Origin: Actinomycetes bacterium
GTDB lineage: Bacteria > Actinomycetota > Actinomycetes > Actinomycetales > Cellulomonadaceae
NCBI GenBank assembly: GCA_023390875.1
Contig: JAEWCA010000203.1
Location: forward strand, 1 to 6,281
Reading direction: 5' to 3'
DNA length: 6,281 nucleotides
Below the pieces are notes generated by a model. It was not told the DNA's origin and ran no database searches. It saw nothing but the letters and a program-made list of their open reading frames with translations. Both the position numbers and the translations under genes were made by a program. Position 1 is the stretch's first letter. Each line of letters begins with the position of its first letter. Shown in pieces: positions 3,792 to 6,281 of this stretch.

Positions 3792-5933
3792 ATGTCCACC
3801 GACGCGTTCGACCTCCCGGAACGGCTCGCCGCCAAGGCCGACCCGGCCCTGATCGGCGACGACGAGCGGCACTTCGCGGCGATCGCGGAGAGCCTCGAGC
3901 AGACGATCGAGGAGCTCGCCGAGCGGCTCGACGCCGCCCGTCGGGCCCCTGCGCGCGGCGGCACCGCCGCGTTGGAGCGGGACCAGGAGGTGCACCGGCT
4001 CTCGTCGCGCCTGCGGACGCTGCGCCGGTTCGGTCTCGACCTGTGCCTGGGCCGGATGGTCGGGGCCGACGGTGCCGAGCCGGTGTACGTCGGGCGGCTG
4101 GGCCTCACCGACCGCGCCGGGCGACGGCTGCTGGTCGACTGGCGGTCGCCCGTCGCCGAGCCGTTCTTCGGCGCGACGCACGCGAACCCGATGGGTCTGG
4201 TCAGCCGGAGGCGGTACCGGTGGACCGCCGGGCGGGTCAGCGACTACTGGGACGAGGTGTTCACGCCCGAGGGTCTCGTCGGGCACGCGGCGCTCGACGA
4301 CGAGTCGGCGTTCGTCGCGAGCCTCGGGGTCAGCCGGTCGGCGCAGATGCAGGACGTGCTCGGCACGATCCAGGCCGACCAGGACGCGATCATCCGGCGC
4401 GGGTCGCGCGGCACCGTGGTCGTCGACGGCGGTCCGGGCACCGGCAAGACGGTCGTCGCGCTGCACCGGGCGGCGTACCTGCTGTACTCCGAGCCGCACC
4501 TCGGCCGGCACCGGGGCGGCGTGCTGTTCGTCGGGCCGCACGAGCCGTACCTCGCGTACGTCGCGGACGTGCTGCCGCGCCTGGGGGAGGAGGGCGTGCA
4601 GATCTGCACGTTGCGGGACCTCGTGCCCGAGGGGGCGTCGGCGCGGCCGGAGACCGACCCGGAGGTGGCCCGGCTGAAGGCGTCGGCGGACCTCGTGCGG
4701 GCGATCGAGCCGGCCGTGCGGTTCTCGGAGCGGCCGCCGACGGAGGGGTTGCTCGTCGAGACGCCGTGGGCCGACCTGTGGCTCGGCGCGCAGGACTGGG
4801 CCGACGCGTTCGAGTCGCCCGATCCGGGGACGCCGCACAACGACGCGCGCGACGAGGTGTGGGAGGAGCTGCTCGACATCCTGGTGAGCAAGGTCGACGA
4901 CGAGGACGTCCCCGAGGACCAGCTGCGCCGGGCGCTGCTGCGGAACCGGGACCTGACCGGCGCGTTCAACCGCGCGTGGCCGCTCGTCGACCCGACCGAC
5001 CTGGTCGCCGACCTGTGGTCCGTGCCCGCCTACCTGCGCCTGTGCGCGCCGGGGCTCACACCCGACGAGGTGCGGACGCTGCAGCGCGAGGACACCCACG
5101 CCTGGACGGTGTCCGACCTGCCGCTGCTCGACGCGGCCCGGCAGCGGCTCGGCGATCCCGACGCGTCCCGGCAGAGGCGCCGGCGGGAGGCCGCGCTCGC
5201 GGCCGAGCGGGAGGAGATGAGCCGCGTCGTCGAGCACCTCGTCGCGTCCGACGACTCCGAGCTGCAGGTCATGAAGATGCTGCGCGGCGACGACCTGCGC
5301 GCCGCGCTCGTCGACGAGTCCGCGCACGCCGGACCGGCCCCGGACGCGCTCGCGGGTCCGTTCGCGCACGTCGTGGTCGACGAGGCCCAGGAGCTCACCG
5401 ACGCCGAGTGGCAGATGCTGCTCAGCCGCTGCCCGTCGCGCAGCCTCACCGTGGTCGGCGACCGGGCGCAGGCGCGCGACGGGTTCGACGGCACGTGGCG
5501 GGAGCGGCTCGCGCGGATCGGGCTCGACGACGTCGACGTGCGGTCGCTGAGCGTCAACTACCGGACGCCGTCGGAGGTCATGGCCGAGGCGGAGCCCGTG
5601 ATCCGCGCGGTGCTGCCCGACGCCAACGTGCCGACCTCGATCCGCAGCAGCGGCGTGCCCGTGGCGCACGGGTCGACCGCCGACCTCTCCTCGATCCTGA
5701 CGCGCTGGCTCGCCGAGGATGCCGACGGGATCGCGTGCGTCATCGGCGACCCGGCGTTCGTCGAGCAGCCGCGCGTCCGGTCGCTCACGCCGCAGACCGC
5801 GAAGGGCCTCGAGTTCGACCTCGTGGTGCTCGTCGACCCGGAGGGCTTCGGCGACGGGACCCGCGGGGCGGTCGACCGGTACGTGGCGATGACGCGAGCG
5901 ACCCGACAGCTCGTGGTGCTGACGAGCCGGTGA
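3792..5933 (+). CDS. helR: HelD/HelR-type RNA polymerase recycling ATPase
   Basis: This UvrD/Rep-like superfamily 1 ATPase, 713 residues, binds RNA polymerase rather than unwinding DNA: it releases stalled polymerase, and the HelR branch also dislodges rifamycin and gives tolerance to it. An N-terminal helical, probably coiled-coil arm (about 25-85) would enter the secondary channel. Motor motifs in order: Q-motif region IQADQDAI (193-200), Walker A GGPGTGKT (213-220), Walker B VVVDEAQE (527-534), GDRAQ (556-560), SVNYRTP (587-593), SLTPQTAKGLEFD (664-676) and YVAMTRATRQLVVL (697-710). All look intact. The segment between the two motor halves (about 280-520) holds the expected insertion that reaches into the primary channel. 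I chose ATG 3792, with GAGGGA (3777-3782) and GAGG (3785-3788) upstream, because longer starts overlap the TfoX gene and the inverted repeat. The RAE-like site supports HelR over a plain HelD, but sequence alone does not fully separate them. Confidence 0.93.
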   Translation: MSTDAFDLPERLAAKADPALIGDDERHFAAIAESLEQTIEELAERLDAARRAPARGGTAALERDQEVHRLSSRLRTLRRFGLDLCLGRMVGADGAEPVYVGRLGLTDRAGRRLLVDWRSPVAEPFFGATHANPMGLVSRRRYRWTAGRVSDYWDEVFTPEGLVGHAALDDESAFVASLGVSRSAQMQDVLGTIQADQDAIIRRGSRGTVVVDGGPGTGKTVVALHRAAYLLYSEPHLGRHRGGVLFVGPHEPYLAYVADVLPRLGEEGVQICTLRDLVPEGASARPETDPEVARLKASADLVRAIEPAVRFSERPPTEGLLVETPWADLWLGAQDWADAFESPDPGTPHNDARDEVWEELLDILVSKVDDEDVPEDQLRRALLRNRDLTGAFNRAWPLVDPTDLVADLWSVPAYLRLCAPGLTPDEVRTLQREDTHAWTVSDLPLLDAARQRLGDPDASRQRRRREAALAAEREEMSRVVEHLVASDDSELQVMKMLRGDDLRAALVDESAHAGPAPDALAGPFAHVVVDEAQELTDAEWQMLLSRCPSRSLTVVGDRAQARDGFDGTWRERLARIGLDDVDVRSLSVNYRTPSEVMAEAEPVIRAVLPDANVPTSIRSSGVPVAHGSTADLSSILTRWLAEDADGIACVIGDPAFVEQPRVRSLTPQTAKGLEFDLVVLVDPEGFGDGTRGAVDRYVAMTRATRQLVVLTSR

Positions 5934-5937
5934 GGCG

Positions 5938-6281
5938 TCAGTGCCACAGCCGCCGCTCGACGAGCACCTCGCGCAGCAGGTCGGCCCGGTCGCTGATGAT
6001 CCCGTCGACCCCGAGGTCGAGCAGCGTGCGCATGTCGTCCGGGTCGTTCACCGTCCACACGTGCACCGGCCGGCCCGCCCGGTGGGCGGCGCGGACGTGC
6101 CGTGCGGTGAGCACCTGGCGGCCGCGGAAGCGCCACGGCACCTGGTAGGCGTCGAACCCGCGAGCCGTCCGGCCGCCGACCAGGAACGCCACGGCCTCCG
6201 CGGTCGCCGCCGACGTCGCCACCGGCCGGGACAGCCGGGCGACGGTCGCGTCCCGACGGGCCGCCGAGAACGACGCGACGC
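5938..6281 (-). CDS. Glycerophosphodiester phosphodiesterase, C-terminal part; N-terminus beyond the right edge
   Basis: The family hydrolyses glycerophosphodiesters to glycerol 3-phosphate and an alcohol, recycling phospholipid head groups and phosphate. The visible 113 residues begin VASFSAARRDATVARL, matching the conserved segment in the second half of the TIM barrel. RPVHVWTVNDPDDMRTLLDLGVDGIISDRADLLREVL follows near the end (in particular HVWTVND and GVDGIISD), which are the classic C-terminal signatures. The catalytic HRG and metal-binding acidic residues would lie upstream, outside the window, so activity cannot be judged. A complete member is usually about 230-300 residues. It ends with LWH and a TGA at 5940-5938, four bases from the stop of the convergent HelR-type gene. 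Nothing suggests it works with that gene. An internal GTG at 6222 is not a plausible true start because homology continues upstream. Confidence 0.9.
   Translation of the reverse strand, partial: VASFSAARRDATVARLSRPVATSAATAEAVAFLVGGRTARGFDAYQVPWRFRGRQVLTARHVRAAHRAGRPVHVWTVNDPDDMRTLLDLGVDGIISDRADLLREVLVERRLWH

Noticed and set aside
3651..5669. 672-codon open frame on the minus strand across the HelR-type gene
   Set aside because: The translation is arginine-, valine- and histidine-rich shadow sequence without motifs, opposite a gene with every expected helicase motif. Such frames are common in GC-rich DNA.
5919..5941. CTGACG/CGTCAG stem at the helR-phosphodiesterase junction as a terminator
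   Set aside because: Only six pairs with an 11-base loop and no T-run; too weak to annotate.
3455..6148. 897-codon open frame on the plus strand
   Set aside because: Out of frame with the HelR-type gene and overlapping three recognised genes; its product is low-complexity Arg/Ala/Gly/Pro sequence.

Overview
The window comes from a very GC-rich bacterial chromosome. Codon third positions are almost always G or C, and the gene set is actinobacterial: a HelD/HelR-type RNA polymerase motor, a WhiG/FliA-type sigma factor and an ArsR-like regulator with a cysteine-rich tail. I infer an actinomycete, perhaps a Cellulomonas-like member of the Micrococcales, but I cannot prove the genus from the sequence alone. 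I see no rRNA, tRNA, CRISPR array, transposase or integrase.

Left part (1-2058): a two-gene minus-strand unit, folE (GTP cyclohydrolase I) followed after 17 bases by an FAD/NAD(P)H ferredoxin reductase that runs off the left edge. It is divergent from a plus-strand winged-helix regulator with five C-terminal cysteines. The short gap between them holds a near-consensus minus-strand promoter (TTGACA, 17 bases, TAACGT). Its -35 box overlaps the regulator's ribosome-binding site, and a 12-base imperfect palindrome covers its predicted transcription start. The simplest reading is a metal- or redox-sensing regulator controlling the folE-reductase unit and probably itself.

Middle (2059-3654): a 230-base leader containing the only clearly AT-rich patch in the window, then a WhiG/FliA-type sigma factor with an unusual N-terminal extension carrying three exact 15-residue repeats (45-base DNA units). 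It converges on a small TfoX-N-domain gene. The two stop codons are four bases apart inside a perfect 24-base palindrome that can act as a two-way terminator.

Right part (3655-6281): the 137-base gap between the TfoX-like gene and the divergent HelD/HelR gene contains a 27-base imperfect inverted repeat with a GGGGCTTGC half-site. This closely resembles the rifamycin-associated element known in front of rifamycin-induced resistance genes, including helR. The HelR-type ATPase removes stalled or rifamycin-bound RNA polymerase from DNA, so this is a candidate rifamycin-inducible self-protection module. It converges, again with four bases between stops, on the C-terminal part of a glycerophosphodiester phosphodiesterase that runs off the right edge.
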